Shown in pieces: positions 52,246 through 60,545 of a DNA stretch of 64,000 bases. This DNA is from an uncultured Collinsella sp. (GTDB lineage Bacteria; Actinomycetota; Coriobacteriia; Coriobacteriales; Coriobacteriaceae): positions 33,089 through 97,088 of the forward strand of contig UQWV01000002.1 of assembly GCA_900544845.1 (NCBI GenBank), given 5' to 3'. The translations under genes and the position numbers were made by a program. The notes under the pieces are model-generated. The model was not told where the DNA came from. It ran no database searches and was given only the letters and a program-made list of their open reading frames with translations. Each line of letters opens with the position of its first letter. The stretch's first letter is position 1.

Positions 52246-52284
52246 AAACCACCACAAAGGTGCCTGTCCCCTTTGCGGTGGTTT
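52246..52284 (+). repeat. CCACCACAAAGG palindrome, copy 4
   Basis: AAACCACCACAAAGG (52246-52260) pairs with CCTTTGCGGTGGTTT (52270-52284), one mismatch, loop TGCCTGTCC. It is the likely terminator of the DegV gene. Confidence 0.85.
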
Positions 52285-52313
52285 ATGCTTTTCGGGGTGG
52301 AAGGGAGCGAGCA

Positions 52314-52634
52314 ATGGCGTCTGAGGGCTTTTTTGAACGGGTGTACGAGGTGGTCGAGCAGATCCCCGAGGGGATGGTAGCCACGTATGGCCAGGTGGCG
52401 CTGCTTGCCGGTCGTCCACGAAGTGCGCGGTACGTGGGGTATGCCCTGCATAGCAATCCGCGCCCCGGCGAGATTCCCTGTCACCGCGTGGTGTTTGCCG
52501 ACGGCCGTATCTGTGAGGGCTTTGCCTTTGGCGGCCCCGATGCTCAGCGTGAGCTCTTAATGGGGGAGGGTGTGACGTTTACCGATCCCGTGCACGTCGA
52601 CTTGGCCGCCTGTCGCTGGCTTGCCGGACTCTAA
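52314..52634 (+). CDS. MGMT-family DNA-alkyl transferase domain protein
   Basis: A 106-residue stand-alone C-terminal domain of O6-methylguanine-DNA methyltransferases. It has FERVYEVVEQIPEGMVATYGQVALLAGRPRSARYVGYALHSNP, the helix-turn-helix with the arginine finger, and IPCHRVV, which keeps the alkyl-accepting cysteine, unlike Atl1 proteins where it is Trp. The usual N-terminal domain is missing, as in many short members. It probably binds alkylated guanine; transferase activity is likely but not certain. AAGGGAG precedes ATG 52314. It is enclosed by two hairpin repeats. Confidence 0.88.
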   Translation: MASEGFFERVYEVVEQIPEGMVATYGQVALLAGRPRSARYVGYALHSNPRPGEIPCHRVVFADGRICEGFAFGGPDAQRELLMGEGVTFTDPVHVDLAACRWLAGL

Positions 52635-52651
52635 CGGCTCTGCCGTGGCCA

Positions 52652-52689
52652 AAACCACCACAAAGGTGCCTACCCCTTTGTGGTGGTTT
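52652..52689 (+). repeat. CCACCACAAAGG palindrome, copy 5
   Basis: AAACCACCACAAAGG (52652-52666) pairs perfectly with CCTTTGTGGTGGTTT (52675-52689); the loop lacks two bases relative to other copies. Confidence 0.85.
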
Positions 52690-53017
52690 AGTTTACTTGG
52701 GCTAACTTATGGAGAAGCTATGGCGGCGGATATTGATGCTGCAAAGTAAACCACGGCGAACTATATTGGTTTCAGCAACGGAGCAGGCAATAGGCGATGA
52801 AAAAGCCTGCCCTGTTGAGTTTGATTCGCATTCCTCCCCTCTGTGCGATTCAACGGTGTACTTCGGGAACAGGCCCGCTGGCAACTAACTGCCGGCGGGC
52901 CTGTTCCTGTTTGTCGGGGGAGTGCGATGGACGGAGCCGAAGCGGTCCGGCTCCAAAAAAGGCGGACGCCGTAGCGCCCGCCCTATAGCAATCGAAAGCT
53001 CAAGCCAGCAGATCGGC
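52690..53017. other. Intergenic region with terminator hairpin before trpS end
   Basis: GGAACAGGCCCGC (52866-52878) pairs perfectly with GCGGGCCTGTTCC (52895-52907), followed by TGTTTGT; it serves convergent transcription. The remaining sequence, including a 59-codon plus frame near 52710 lacking an RBS, shows no convincing gene. Confidence 0.6.
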
Positions 53018-54067
53018 CTAGTACACCATACCCATGGCGTCCTGAACCTCTGCCAGGGTCTGCTCGGCGATCTCGTTGGCGCGACGGTTGCCCTCGTGCA
53101 GCACGTCCTTCACATAGTCCAGATCGTTCTCGTAGCGCTGGCGACGCTCGCGGATAGGTGCGAAGTACTCGTTGACGACCTCGGTCACGTACTTCTTGAG
53201 CTGGCCGGAGCCGCCCATGCCAATCTCCTCGGCAATTTCGACCTCGGAGCGGCCGGTGCAGATGGCGGCTGTCGAAAGCAGGCCAGACACGCCGGGGCGG
53301 TTCTCGGGATCGAACGTGATCATGCGCTCGGAGTCGGTCTGGCTCTTCTTGATGCGCTTTGCCGTCTCCTCGGCGGTCATCGAGATGTTGATGGCGTTGC
53401 CGTAGCTCTTGCTCATCTTTCGACCGTCCAGGCCTGGCAGCAGCGGGGTCTCGGACAGCAGCGCGTCGACCTCGGGGAACACCTTGCCGTAGCGGTTGTT
53501 AAAGCGGCGGGCGATGGTGCGGGTGAGCTCGATGTGCGGCAGCTGGTCACGACCGACGGGCACCACGTTGCCCTTGCAGAACAGAATGTCGCAGGCCTGG
53601 TGCACCGGGTAGGTGAGCAGAAGGCCGGTGAGCTCGTGGCCCGAGGCCTCCATCTCGGCCTTGACCGTGGGGTTGCGCGCCAGCTCGGCCTCGGACACCA
53701 GCGACAGGAACGGCAGCATGAGCTGGTTGGCGGCGGGCACGGCGGAGTGCGCGTAGATCATGGTCTTGTCGGGGTCGATACCGCAGGCAAGGTAGTCCAT
53801 GACCATGTTGTACACGTTGTCCTGGATGTGCTCGGTCGTGTCGCGGTCAGTGATGACCTGGTAGTCGGCGATAAGTACGTTGGTCTTGGCGCCCATGTTC
53901 TGCAGCTCAACACGGCCCTTGAGGGTGCCGAAGTAGTGGCCCAGGTGCAGACGGCCGGTGGGGCGGTCGCCGGTGAGCATGGTGAACTTCTCGGGCGTTT
54001 TGGCCAGGCCCTCGCGAATGGCGTTGCTCTTTTGCAGCGCGACTTCGTAGCTGTTCTCGTTTGGCAT
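53018..54067 (-). CDS. trpS: Tryptophanyl-tRNA synthetase
   Basis: TrpRS charges tRNA-Trp. The 350-residue class I synthetase has the HIGH motif as RLHLGHYFG (about residue 43), the tryptophan pocket around VLIADYQVITD and YPVHQACDILFCKGNVVPVGRDQLPHIELTR, and a canonical GRKMSKS (about residue 219). The C-terminal helical domain ends EIAEQTLAEVQDAMGMVY. AGGAG stands five bases before ATG 54067, and the upstream frame is not conserved. No T-box leader is seen in the 170 bp before the gene. The wecA-like gene upstream is on the same strand. Confidence 0.96.
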   Translation of the reverse strand: MPNENSYEVALQKSNAIREGLAKTPEKFTMLTGDRPTGRLHLGHYFGTLKGRVELQNMGAKTNVLIADYQVITDRDTTEHIQDNVYNMVMDYLACGIDPDKTMIYAHSAVPAANQLMLPFLSLVSEAELARNPTVKAEMEASGHELTGLLLTYPVHQACDILFCKGNVVPVGRDQLPHIELTRTIARRFNNRYGKVFPEVDALLSETPLLPGLDGRKMSKSYGNAINISMTAEETAKRIKKSQTDSERMITFDPENRPGVSGLLSTAAICTGRSEVEIAEEIGMGGSGQLKKYVTEVVNEYFAPIRERRQRYENDLDYVKDVLHEGNRRANEIAEQTLAEVQDAMGMVY

Positions 54068-54237
54068 GATTGCTCCTAACGTATGTTCATGGGTCAAGAT
54101 GATAACGCGTTTATTGGAGGGGTGGTGCGTAAGTAGGCGAGGGGCGGGAGAGGGACGCGCGTGGTGCGGCATGTGCGATGGGTGCGGCGCGGCTGCGCTT
54201 GGCTAACGGTGCCTTGGCGCATCCTCGGCAGCTTGCC

Positions 54238-55437
54238 CTAGAGCTTGTGGTGGCGCTCTTCTTTGCGCTCCTCGGCTGCCTGCTCCTCCTGCTTAAAGGC
54301 GGGGTCGTCGGGGGTGACGAGCTCGTCCTCGTGCGTGCGCTTGTTGTAATGGTGGCGCAGCACGGGCTCAAACAGATGTAGATGTTTGGCAAAGGCCGCC
54401 GAGCCAATGGCGAGCACGGTAAAGATGAGCACACGCATGGGCACCTCGACCTGGTTAATCGCGGCGGCGCCGGCCGAAAGCATGATGCACCAGGCATAGA
54501 TGAGCAGCACGGCCTGTTTTTGGTTGTAGCCTTCTTGGATTAGGCGGTGGTGGATGTGGCCCTTGTCGGCCTGCCCGATGCTAATGTGGGCGCGCCTGCG
54601 GCGCACGATGGCGCTAAACGTGTCGATGATGGGCACGCCGGCAACGATGAGCGGGATGATAAGCGAGGTGAGCGCGGCGGTGCGGCTCACGTTGAGCAGC
54701 GAGATGGAGCCCAGTGCAAAGCCCAGAAGCAGCGACCCCGAGTCGCCCAAGAAGATGCTTGCGGGGTTGAAGTTGTAGCGCAAAAAGGCCAGACAGGCGC
54801 CAAAGAGCGCAATGGAGAGCGCGGCGGCGTCGATGCGGCCCGAGAGAACGGCCATCGAAAACATGGTGAACGAGGCAATGCCGCAGATGCCCGTGGCCAA
54901 GCCGTCGAGGCCGTCGATGAGGTTAATGATGTTGGTGAATGCCACCAGATAGATTACGGTGATGGGGTAGGCGAGCCATCCGAGCATGATCTCGCCGGGG
55001 GCAAACGGGTTGACGATGACGCCGATTTTTAGGCCGCCGATACAGGCGATGAGCGCGGCGAGGACCTGTCCGGCCAGCTTTTGCTTGGGCTTGAGCTGGA
55101 AGACGTCGTCGATAGCGCCGGTCGCAAAGATGACGGTAAAGGAGAGCGCCAGCATGGGATAGCTAATGTGAAGGCGCGGGTGCGGCACCAGGACGGGTGG
55201 CCAGCCTAGGTGCCAGGTGCCTAGGATTTGCACAATGCAGGCAACTACCAGGCCCAAAAACACCGCCGTTCCGCCCAAACGCGGGATGGGCTTGGTGTTG
55301 ATGCGGCGCTTAGAAGGATAGTCGACGGCATCGAGTTTAATTGCCAGGCGCTTGACCAGGGGCACCGCGAGGAAGGTCGTGATAAAGGCCGCCGCTGCCA
55401 CGCATAGGTACGGTATGTAGCTCGGGGATGAAGCCAT
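54238..55437 (-). CDS. WecA/TagO-type undecaprenyl-phosphate HexNAc-1-phosphate transferase
   Basis: The protein links a sugar-1-phosphate (usually GlcNAc) from a UDP-sugar to undecaprenyl phosphate, starting synthesis of teichoic acid or surface glycans. The 399-residue sequence has about eleven membrane helices and the family motifs PIPRLGG, GAIDDVFQLKPKQKLAGQ, TNIINLIDGLDGLATG (catalytic Asp), GDSGSLLLGF and the cytoplasmic HIHHRLIQEGYNQKQAV. The C-terminal 50 residues are charged and soluble (KRTHEDELVTPDDPAFKQEEQ). ATG 55437 is preferred over an upstream TTG at 55455; neither has a clear RBS. Confidence 0.9.
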   Translation of the reverse strand: MASSPSYIPYLCVAAAAFITTFLAVPLVKRLAIKLDAVDYPSKRRINTKPIPRLGGTAVFLGLVVACIVQILGTWHLGWPPVLVPHPRLHISYPMLALSFTVIFATGAIDDVFQLKPKQKLAGQVLAALIACIGGLKIGVIVNPFAPGEIMLGWLAYPITVIYLVAFTNIINLIDGLDGLATGICGIASFTMFSMAVLSGRIDAAALSIALFGACLAFLRYNFNPASIFLGDSGSLLLGFALGSISLLNVSRTAALTSLIIPLIVAGVPIIDTFSAIVRRRRAHISIGQADKGHIHHRLIQEGYNQKQAVLLIYAWCIMLSAGAAAINQVEVPMRVLIFTVLAIGSAAFAKHLHLFEPVLRHHYNKRTHEDELVTPDDPAFKQEEQAAEERKEERHHKL

Positions 55438-55642
55438 GAATCTAAAAACCGCCAAGCGTCGAAGGAAAAGGTCAGAAGAACGCCATGCGCAAAGGGCATA
55501 GCCGAACCATAATACTCGACCAAGGGGGGTGCATGTAATTGCACGCAGCGATAATCACGCGCTTACCAGATATTGGGATGTTGTCGATGGCTTGTCGGGA
55601 TGCCGGCGGGGATCCATATGGACTGTAATGGTGATTTTCGGC

Positions 55643-55813
55643 AAAAGAAAACCACCCCCCACGTTACGAAAATGAACCCACCTAAAACAGGTGGGTGCCC
55701 TCATCGACTGTTCCAGCGTCCTTAACAACGAAGGATACCTGTACTAGGTACGACTGTGTGGGCTCCCTAAATAAACGCGACGGTTCACCCAGTTGCTCCG
55801 CGGGGGGCGGAAT
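55643..55813 (-). ncRNA. Probable structured RNA (6S-like or unassigned)
   Basis: The 525-bp gap 55438-55963 holds no gene, but on the minus strand 55813-55643 could fold as one unit. A 12-bp closing stem joins 55799-55810 and 55652-55663 with two G-U pairs. Inner hairpins are TACCT-AGTAC-AGGTA, TCCTT-CGTTGTT-AAGGA and ACCCACCT-GTTTT-AGGTGGGT, the last on the 3' side. A TATGAT -10 lies at 55820-55825 (minus) and TTTTCTTTT follows the closing stem. A long stem, an internal bubble and a 3'-side hairpin are 6S RNA features, but other classes, such as the raiA motif, cannot be ruled out. No riboswitch match is recognised. Confidence 0.45.
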
Positions 55814-55963
55814 ACCTACATCATAAAGCGGCACTTTATCGATTCCAGTCTTGACATTACAAAAATCGTGTCGGACGATTACGGCGCCTTAGGGACGGAG
55901 CCGTCTACCCGGTCTGGCCCTTTACGTTTGAGCTGCTGAATCGTTGTTTTGGAGCATTTTTTT

Positions 55964-56902
55964 ATGCCGATGTCGTTGACCGAACTTTTTTCGCCCGCCT
56001 GCCATTTGTGTCCGCGCCGTTGCGGTGCGGCGCGCGATGAGGGCGCGCGCGGCGTATGCGGTGCCGACGACACGCTTAAGGTCGCTCGCGCGGCGCTTCA
56101 TATGTGGGAGGAGCCGCCTATCTCGGGCGAGGCCGGTTCGGGCACGATCTTCTTTAGCGGTTGCTCGCTTAAATGTATCTACTGCCAGAACCACGAGATC
56201 TCGACCGGCAATTTTGGCCTTGAGATTTCGCCTGAGCGCCTGGTCGAGATTATGCTGGAGCTGCAGGACCAGGGTGCCAACAACATCAATTTGGTGACGG
56301 CGACGCACTATGCGCACCTGTTGCCTGCTGCGATCGCCGCGGCACGGACGCGCGGGCTGGTCATCCCGATCGTCTACAACACGAGTGGTTACGAGCGCGC
56401 GAGTGCCGTGGCGGCGCTGGGCGACCTGGTCGATGTGTGGCTCACCGACTTTAAATATGCCGATGCCGGGCTTGCGCAGTCGCTTTCTCATATTAAGGAC
56501 TATCCGCGCGTGGCCGTGTCGGGTCTGGCCCAGATGGCGCGCGAGATCGATCGCCGCGGGGGAGAGCTGGTGGACGAGGGCGGGCTCATGAAGCGCGGCA
56601 TCATCGTGCGCCATCTGGTGCTGCCGGGACATGCAGACGATTCATGCCGCGTGCTGGACCTGGTGTGGCAGACGGTGGGCGACGTGCCGATCTCGGTCAT
56701 GAACCAGTACACGCCCAATGCGCTCATGCGAGAGCAGGGCGGCGACCTGGCGCGCGCCGTGACGCGCGAGGAGTACGAGCAGGTACTCGACCATGCCGAC
56801 GACCTGGGCTTTACGACGATGTTTTGGCAAGAGGGCGGCGCTGTAGACGAGAGCTTCACCCCGGCCTTCGACACCACCGGTGTTCTTACCAGCGCAAAGT
56901 AG
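55964..56902 (+). CDS. Radical SAM protein, PflA/PflX-like (COG1313 type)
   Basis: The 312-residue protein carries the radical-SAM cluster motif C-x3-C-x2-C in FFSGCSLKCIYCQNHEIS (about residue 72), preceded by a cysteine-rich N-terminus (CHLCPRRCGAARDEGARGVCG) like that of the PflX branch. Later parts (TATHYAHLLPAAIAAARTRGL, PIVYNTSGYERAS, VWLTDFKYAD, RHLVLPGHADDSCRVLDL) match activating-enzyme-like members of unknown target. No glycyl-radical enzyme gene is adjacent. ATG 55964 is set by GGAG nine bases upstream. A hairpin terminator follows the gene. Confidence 0.88.
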   Translation: MPMSLTELFSPACHLCPRRCGAARDEGARGVCGADDTLKVARAALHMWEEPPISGEAGSGTIFFSGCSLKCIYCQNHEISTGNFGLEISPERLVEIMLELQDQGANNINLVTATHYAHLLPAAIAAARTRGLVIPIVYNTSGYERASAVAALGDLVDVWLTDFKYADAGLAQSLSHIKDYPRVAVSGLAQMAREIDRRGGELVDEGGLMKRGIIVRHLVLPGHADDSCRVLDLVWQTVGDVPISVMNQYTPNALMREQGGDLARAVTREEYEQVLDHADDLGFTTMFWQEGGAVDESFTPAFDTTGVLTSAK

Positions 56903-56911
56903 TGCGTTCGT

Positions 56912-56948
56912 CGATGATTTTTCTGGGACGGGGATTAAAAAATCATCG
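56912..56948. terminator. Hairpin with GGGACGGGG loop
   Basis: CGATGATTTTT (56912-56922) pairs with AAAAATCATCG (56938-56948). The loop carries the GGGACGGGG motif seen at 3491 and 14091. Confidence 0.7.
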
Positions 56949-57012
56949 AGAGGATCGCCTGCTCGAAAAGTTGTCAAAATAGCCGCGCCCCAAAAAGACT
57001 GGTTATTGGGCG

Positions 57013-57040
57013 TTGACAGTTGGCGAGCCGTAGGTAAAAT
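57013..57040 (+). promoter_or_regulatory. Promoter of tRNA-Ala
   Basis: TTGACA (57013-57018), 16 bp, TAAAAT (57035-57040), ending 13 bp before the first base of the tRNA. Confidence 0.8.
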
Positions 57041-57053
57041 ATCGACTTGTCCT

Positions 57054-57126
57054 GGGGACGTAGCTCAGTTGGGAGAGCGCTGCCGTCGCATGGCAGAGGC
57101 CGAGGGTTCGACTCCCTTCGTCTCCA
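57054..57126 (+). tRNA. tRNA-Ala (anticodon CGC)
   Basis: The 73-nt cloverleaf has acceptor arms GGGGACG and CGTCTCC with G3-U70, the alanine identity pair, a D-arm GCTC-AGTTGGGA-GAGC, an anticodon stem CTGCC/GGCAG around loop GTCGCAT (anticodon CGC, reads GCG), and a T-arm GAGGG-TTCGACT-CCCTT. The discriminator is A. CCA is not encoded in full. It has its own strong promoter. Confidence 0.97.
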
Positions 57127-57190
57127 CCCTTGGATTTGATAAGCCGCTGACATTGTGTCGGCGGCTTTTTTTAAAAGAAAGGGCTGTACC

Positions 57191-57649
57191 ATGGCCGAGC
57201 TTGAGTCCCAACCATTGTCCGACGAGGAGCGCGCTGAGTTGGAAGAGCTCCGCGCCGAGAAGGCCCGCCGCGAGGCTCGGGAAGAGGCCCGTCGCGAGCG
57301 TGAGGAGCTGGCTGCCCTGCGTGCCGAGCGTGCGAAGGCCGAGGAGGTCGCCGCGAACGCCGCATCCGCATCGGCGCCCGCGCCTGCACCCAAGCCCGCT
57401 GCTGCGAAGCCTGCACCTGCCGCGCCCAAACCTCAGCCTAAAAAGGCCGCTCGTCCCAAGTCCGACGAGCCCAAGTCGAGCCGTGACGAGATGACCTTTG
57501 CCCAGCGCATGGTTACCTCCAAGGAGCCTACGGGCGAGAACGAGATCCCTGGCATGGCGCCGGCTCAAAAAATCATCATTGTCCTTGCCCTCATCGCGTT
57601 TGTCATCTTTATGGGCTACACGATCCTGACCAGCATGGGCCTGCTCTAA
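57191..57649 (+). CDS. Charged, Ala/Pro-rich protein with C-terminal membrane anchor
   Basis: This 152-residue protein of unknown function has an N-terminal charged helix (LSDEERAELEELRAEKARREAREEARREREELAALRAERAKAEEV) that should be a coiled coil, an Ala/Pro/Lys linker (about residues 50-95), a SSRDEMTFAQRMVTSKEPTGENEIPGMAPAQK segment and one terminal membrane helix (IIIVLALIAFVIFMGYTILTSMGLL). AAAGGGC stands before ATG 57191. It lies just 3' of the tRNA. Its plan is a small version of the coiled-coil tail-anchored protein at 8765, without sequence similarity. Confidence 0.75.
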   Translation: MAELESQPLSDEERAELEELRAEKARREAREEARREREELAALRAERAKAEEVAANAASASAPAPAPKPAAAKPAPAAPKPQPKKAARPKSDEPKSSRDEMTFAQRMVTSKEPTGENEIPGMAPAQKIIIVLALIAFVIFMGYTILTSMGLL

Positions 57650-57733
57650 CCGATTTGCATCGGGCGTCATGTCCGCATCCTCTGCTCTCGTCTAACCCTC
57701 AAATTCTGTACCACACATCCGAAAGGTCGCCCC

Positions 57734-59239
57734 ATGGCTTTGACCGACATCTCGCATCCCACCGACATTGCAATGCTCACCGATCTGTACGAGCTCACTA
57801 TGGCCCAGGGCCTGTGGGAGAGCGGCAAGGCCAATGAGCAGGGTTGTTTTACCGCGTTTTACCGCGACCATCCCTTTGGCAGCGCCTATGCCGTCATGTG
57901 CGGCACCGCCGAACTGCCCGAGCTGGTCGAGAATCTGCGCTTTACGCCCGAGGACATCGACTACCTCGCCTCGCTCCAGGCCCCTGCCGGCGGCGCGATG
58001 TTCAAACCTGGATTCCTCGACTACCTGCGCGATTTTCGTGCGCATGTAAACATCGACGCCGTGCCCGAGGGCGAGCTCGTCTTTCCGCGCGAGCCCATGG
58101 TGCGCGTCACCGGCCCCGCGCTGGAGTGCCAGCTGCTCGAGACGGCGCTGCTCAACATCGTCGGGTTCCAGACGCTTGTCGCCACCAAGACGGCGCGCGT
58201 GGTGCTGGCGGCGGACGGCCGTCCCGTTGCCGAGTTTGGCCTGCGTCGCGCCCAGGGTCCCGATGGCGGCCTGGCCGTTGCGCGCGCGAGCTACGTTGCC
58301 GGCTGCTCCTCTACGTCCAATGTGCTCGCCGGCCGCCGCTACGGTATTCCCGTCTTTGGCACGCATGCGCACAGCTGGGTGATGAGCTTCGATTCCGAGC
58401 TCGAGGCCTTCCGCGCATTTGCCAAGTCGAGCCCCAAGAACTGTACGCTGCTCATCGACACCTACGATGTACGCGAGGGCTGCGAGCATGCCATTACGGT
58501 TGCCAAGGAGATGGAGGCGGTGGGCGAGCGCCTGTCGGCTATTCGCATCGACTCGGGCGACCTCGCCAAGCTGTCCAAGTATGTCCGCGGCCGTTTTGAT
58601 GCTGAGGGCCTGCCCTATGTGGGGATCTCGGTTTCCAACGATCTTGATGAGTACACGATTCAGTCGCTGCTCGACCAGGGCGCGCCCATCGACAGCTTTG
58701 GCGTGGGTACCAAGCTCGCGACCTGCTATGACCAGCCGGCGCTGGGCGGCGTGTACAAGCTTTCCGCCCGCCGTGCGAGCGAGGCAGATCCGTGGACGCC
58801 GGTGGTCAAGCTCTCCGAGCAGCCCTACAAGCGCACGATCCCGGGTGTGCAACGCGTGCGCCGTTATTACGACGGCTTTGGCGGCCCGGTCTGCGACATG
58901 ATCTACGACGAGGACCATCTGGCGGGGGAGGGCGCCGCGCGCGGCAATACCCTCGTGGCCGTGAATGATGCCGCCCTGGTGACTGACGTGTCCGAACTTG
59001 AGTATCGCGAGCTGCTGGTGCCGATCGTGCGCGATGGCAGTGCGGTGGCTCCGCGTGAGAGCATCCAGGACGCGCGCGAGCGCTGTGCTTGGGCACTCGA
59101 TCATCTGGACGCAGCTTTCAAGCGCTTCCTGTACCCGCAGACCTATGTGGTGGGCATGGAGCAGGGCCTGGCTCAGGTGCGCGACGAGCTCGTGCGCAAG
59201 AACATGGCCGCGGCCTCTGCCTTTCCCTGGGCTCACTAA
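57734..59239 (+). CDS. pncB: Nicotinate phosphoribosyltransferase
   Basis: The enzyme joins nicotinate to PRPP, giving nicotinate mononucleotide in NAD salvage. The 501-residue protein starts DIAMLTDLYELTMAQGLW, the family N-terminus, and contains LVATKTARVVLAADGRPVAEFGLRRAQGPDGGLAVARASYVAG, GTHAHSWVMSFDSELEAFRAFA, LLIDTYDVREG, AIRIDSGDLAKLSK, SNDLDEYTI, and DSFGVGTKLATCYDQPALGGVYKL. This is the large Gram-positive type. The ATG follows GAAAGGTCG. It is followed on the same strand by proB. Confidence 0.96.
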   Translation: MALTDISHPTDIAMLTDLYELTMAQGLWESGKANEQGCFTAFYRDHPFGSAYAVMCGTAELPELVENLRFTPEDIDYLASLQAPAGGAMFKPGFLDYLRDFRAHVNIDAVPEGELVFPREPMVRVTGPALECQLLETALLNIVGFQTLVATKTARVVLAADGRPVAEFGLRRAQGPDGGLAVARASYVAGCSSTSNVLAGRRYGIPVFGTHAHSWVMSFDSELEAFRAFAKSSPKNCTLLIDTYDVREGCEHAITVAKEMEAVGERLSAIRIDSGDLAKLSKYVRGRFDAEGLPYVGISVSNDLDEYTIQSLLDQGAPIDSFGVGTKLATCYDQPALGGVYKLSARRASEADPWTPVVKLSEQPYKRTIPGVQRVRRYYDGFGGPVCDMIYDEDHLAGEGAARGNTLVAVNDAALVTDVSELEYRELLVPIVRDGSAVAPRESIQDARERCAWALDHLDAAFKRFLYPQTYVVGMEQGLAQVRDELVRKNMAAASAFPWAH

Positions 59240-59318
59240 TTCCTTGGGCGGTAGGGGCGAGTCACGCTCCCTTGGCCGCCAGCTCGGCCGTTCGCTGAAC
59301 AGTTGATTGGTTTGACGT

Positions 59319-60446
59319 ATGACGACTTCTTATAAAACGATGGTGGTAAAGATCGGTTCGTCCACGGTGGTGGGTGCCGATGGCAAGGTCAACCGCGCCT
59401 TTATCGGCGGACTTGCCGATCAGGCCGCAGCGCTGCGCAAGCTCGGCTGGCGTCTGGTCGTGGTGAGCTCGGGCGCTATCGCCTGTGGCTATCCCGTGTT
59501 GGGTTTCGACCGCAAGCCGGTCGGCGACCTGCCGAGCCTGCAGGCCTGCGCCTCGGCCGGCCAGTGCATCATCTCGTCGGCCTACGACGAGGAGTTCCAT
59601 GCGCGCGACCTGCTCACCTCGCTCGTGCTGCTCACGCGCCACGATACGGCCCGCCGCACGTCCTACCTGCACGCGCGCGACGCCCTGCTGCGCCTGGTTG
59701 AGCTGGGCGTGGTGCCGGTCGTCAACGAGAACGATACCGTCACCGTCGACGAGATCAAGTTTGGCGACAACGACACGCTGGCGGCGCTCGTGAGCTGCCT
59801 GGTTTCTGCCGATCTGTGCGTGACGCTTTCGGACATCGACGGCCTCTACACCGCCAATCCGCATGAGGATCCGACGGCCGAGTTTGTCCCGGTCGTGCAT
59901 AAGATCGATGCCAAGATCATTGCCTCGGCGGGCGATTCTTCCACATCGGTGGGCACGGGCGGCATGATCACCAAGATTCGCGCGAGCCGCATCCTGATGA
60001 CGGCGGGCATTCAGAGCGTGATTTGCTCGGGCGAGGAGCCCGATGCCCTCGTGCGTCTCGCCCGCGGCGAGAGCGTGGGAACCCTGTTCGATCCGCCGGC
60101 GGAGCGCCTGGACATCGCACCCCGCAAACTGTGGATCGCGCTGGGCGACAAGGCCCACGGCTCGGTGGCGGTTGATGACGGTGCTGCGAAGGCGCTGGTC
60201 AGCCGTGGCTCTTCCCTGCTTGCGGTGGGTATTCGCGAGGTTGATGGCCAGTTTGCCGAGGGCGATGTGCTCGATGTGTGCGATCCGAGAGGTATGGTCG
60301 TCGCCCGCGGTATCGCCGAGGCCGATTCGGACGTGCTGGAACTTGCCGCCGGCCGCCGCCAGGACCAGATCGCCAGCAACCGCCTGCTGGCAGACCTGGC
60401 CGAGAAGCCGGCGATACACAGGGATAACTTGATCGTATTTGCATAA
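59319..60446 (+). CDS. proB: Glutamate 5-kinase
   Basis: ProB phosphorylates glutamate, the first step of proline synthesis. The 375-residue protein has the amino-acid kinase domain (VVKIGSSTVVG, LVVVSSGAIACGYPVLGF, VPVVNENDTVTVDEIKFGDNDTLAALVS, TLSDIDGLYTANPHEDP, GTGGMITKIRAS) and a C-terminal PUA domain (about residues 285-375, GAAKALVSRGSSLLAVGIREVDGQFAEGDVLDVCD). No good RBS precedes the ATG. The strong terminator after it and the opposite-strand peptidase separate it from proA. Confidence 0.96.
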   Translation: MTTSYKTMVVKIGSSTVVGADGKVNRAFIGGLADQAAALRKLGWRLVVVSSGAIACGYPVLGFDRKPVGDLPSLQACASAGQCIISSAYDEEFHARDLLTSLVLLTRHDTARRTSYLHARDALLRLVELGVVPVVNENDTVTVDEIKFGDNDTLAALVSCLVSADLCVTLSDIDGLYTANPHEDPTAEFVPVVHKIDAKIIASAGDSSTSVGTGGMITKIRASRILMTAGIQSVICSGEEPDALVRLARGESVGTLFDPPAERLDIAPRKLWIALGDKAHGSVAVDDGAAKALVSRGSSLLAVGIREVDGQFAEGDVLDVCDPRGMVVARGIAEADSDVLELAAGRRQDQIASNRLLADLAEKPAIHRDNLIVFA

Positions 60447-60447
60447 A

Positions 60448-60491
60448 GAAAGACAGCGCTGCGGATCGTTTCCCGCAGCGCTGTCTTTCTC
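60448..60491 (+). terminator. Strong intrinsic terminator after proB
   Basis: A perfect 18-bp stem joins 60448-60465 (AGAAAGACAGCGCTGCGG) and 60474-60491, the A-rich start and T-rich end fitting both directions. Confidence 0.9.
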
Positions 60492-60492
60492 G

Positions 60493-60545
60493 TGCCGGCA
60501 CTTGGGGACGTTCCTTATGTGCCGGCACTTTGGGACACTCCTTTG
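60493..60545. repeat. GTGCCGGCACTT direct repeats
   Basis: GTGCCGGCACTTGGGGACGTTCC at 60493 and GTGCCGGCACTTTGGGACACTCC at 60522 are direct repeats of the unit that forms the palindrome at 47745. Confidence 0.65.

Noticed and set aside
49712..52689. A CRISPR-like array made by the closely spaced CCACCACAAAGG hairpins
   Set aside because: The copies are separated by whole genes of different length, one is inverted, and there are no cas genes or regular spacers.
52707..52886. A 59-codon plus frame after the MGMT-like gene
   Set aside because: No ribosome-binding site, no recognisable product, and its end lies inside a terminator hairpin.
54068..54237. A T-box or other leader for trpS
   Set aside because: The 170 bp before trpS lack a specifier loop, a T-box core sequence and an antiterminator/terminator pair.
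55245..55544. A 99-codon frame extending upstream of the wecA-like gene
   Set aside because: It is a different frame from the transferase, with no RBS, and overlaps the conserved membrane-protein start.
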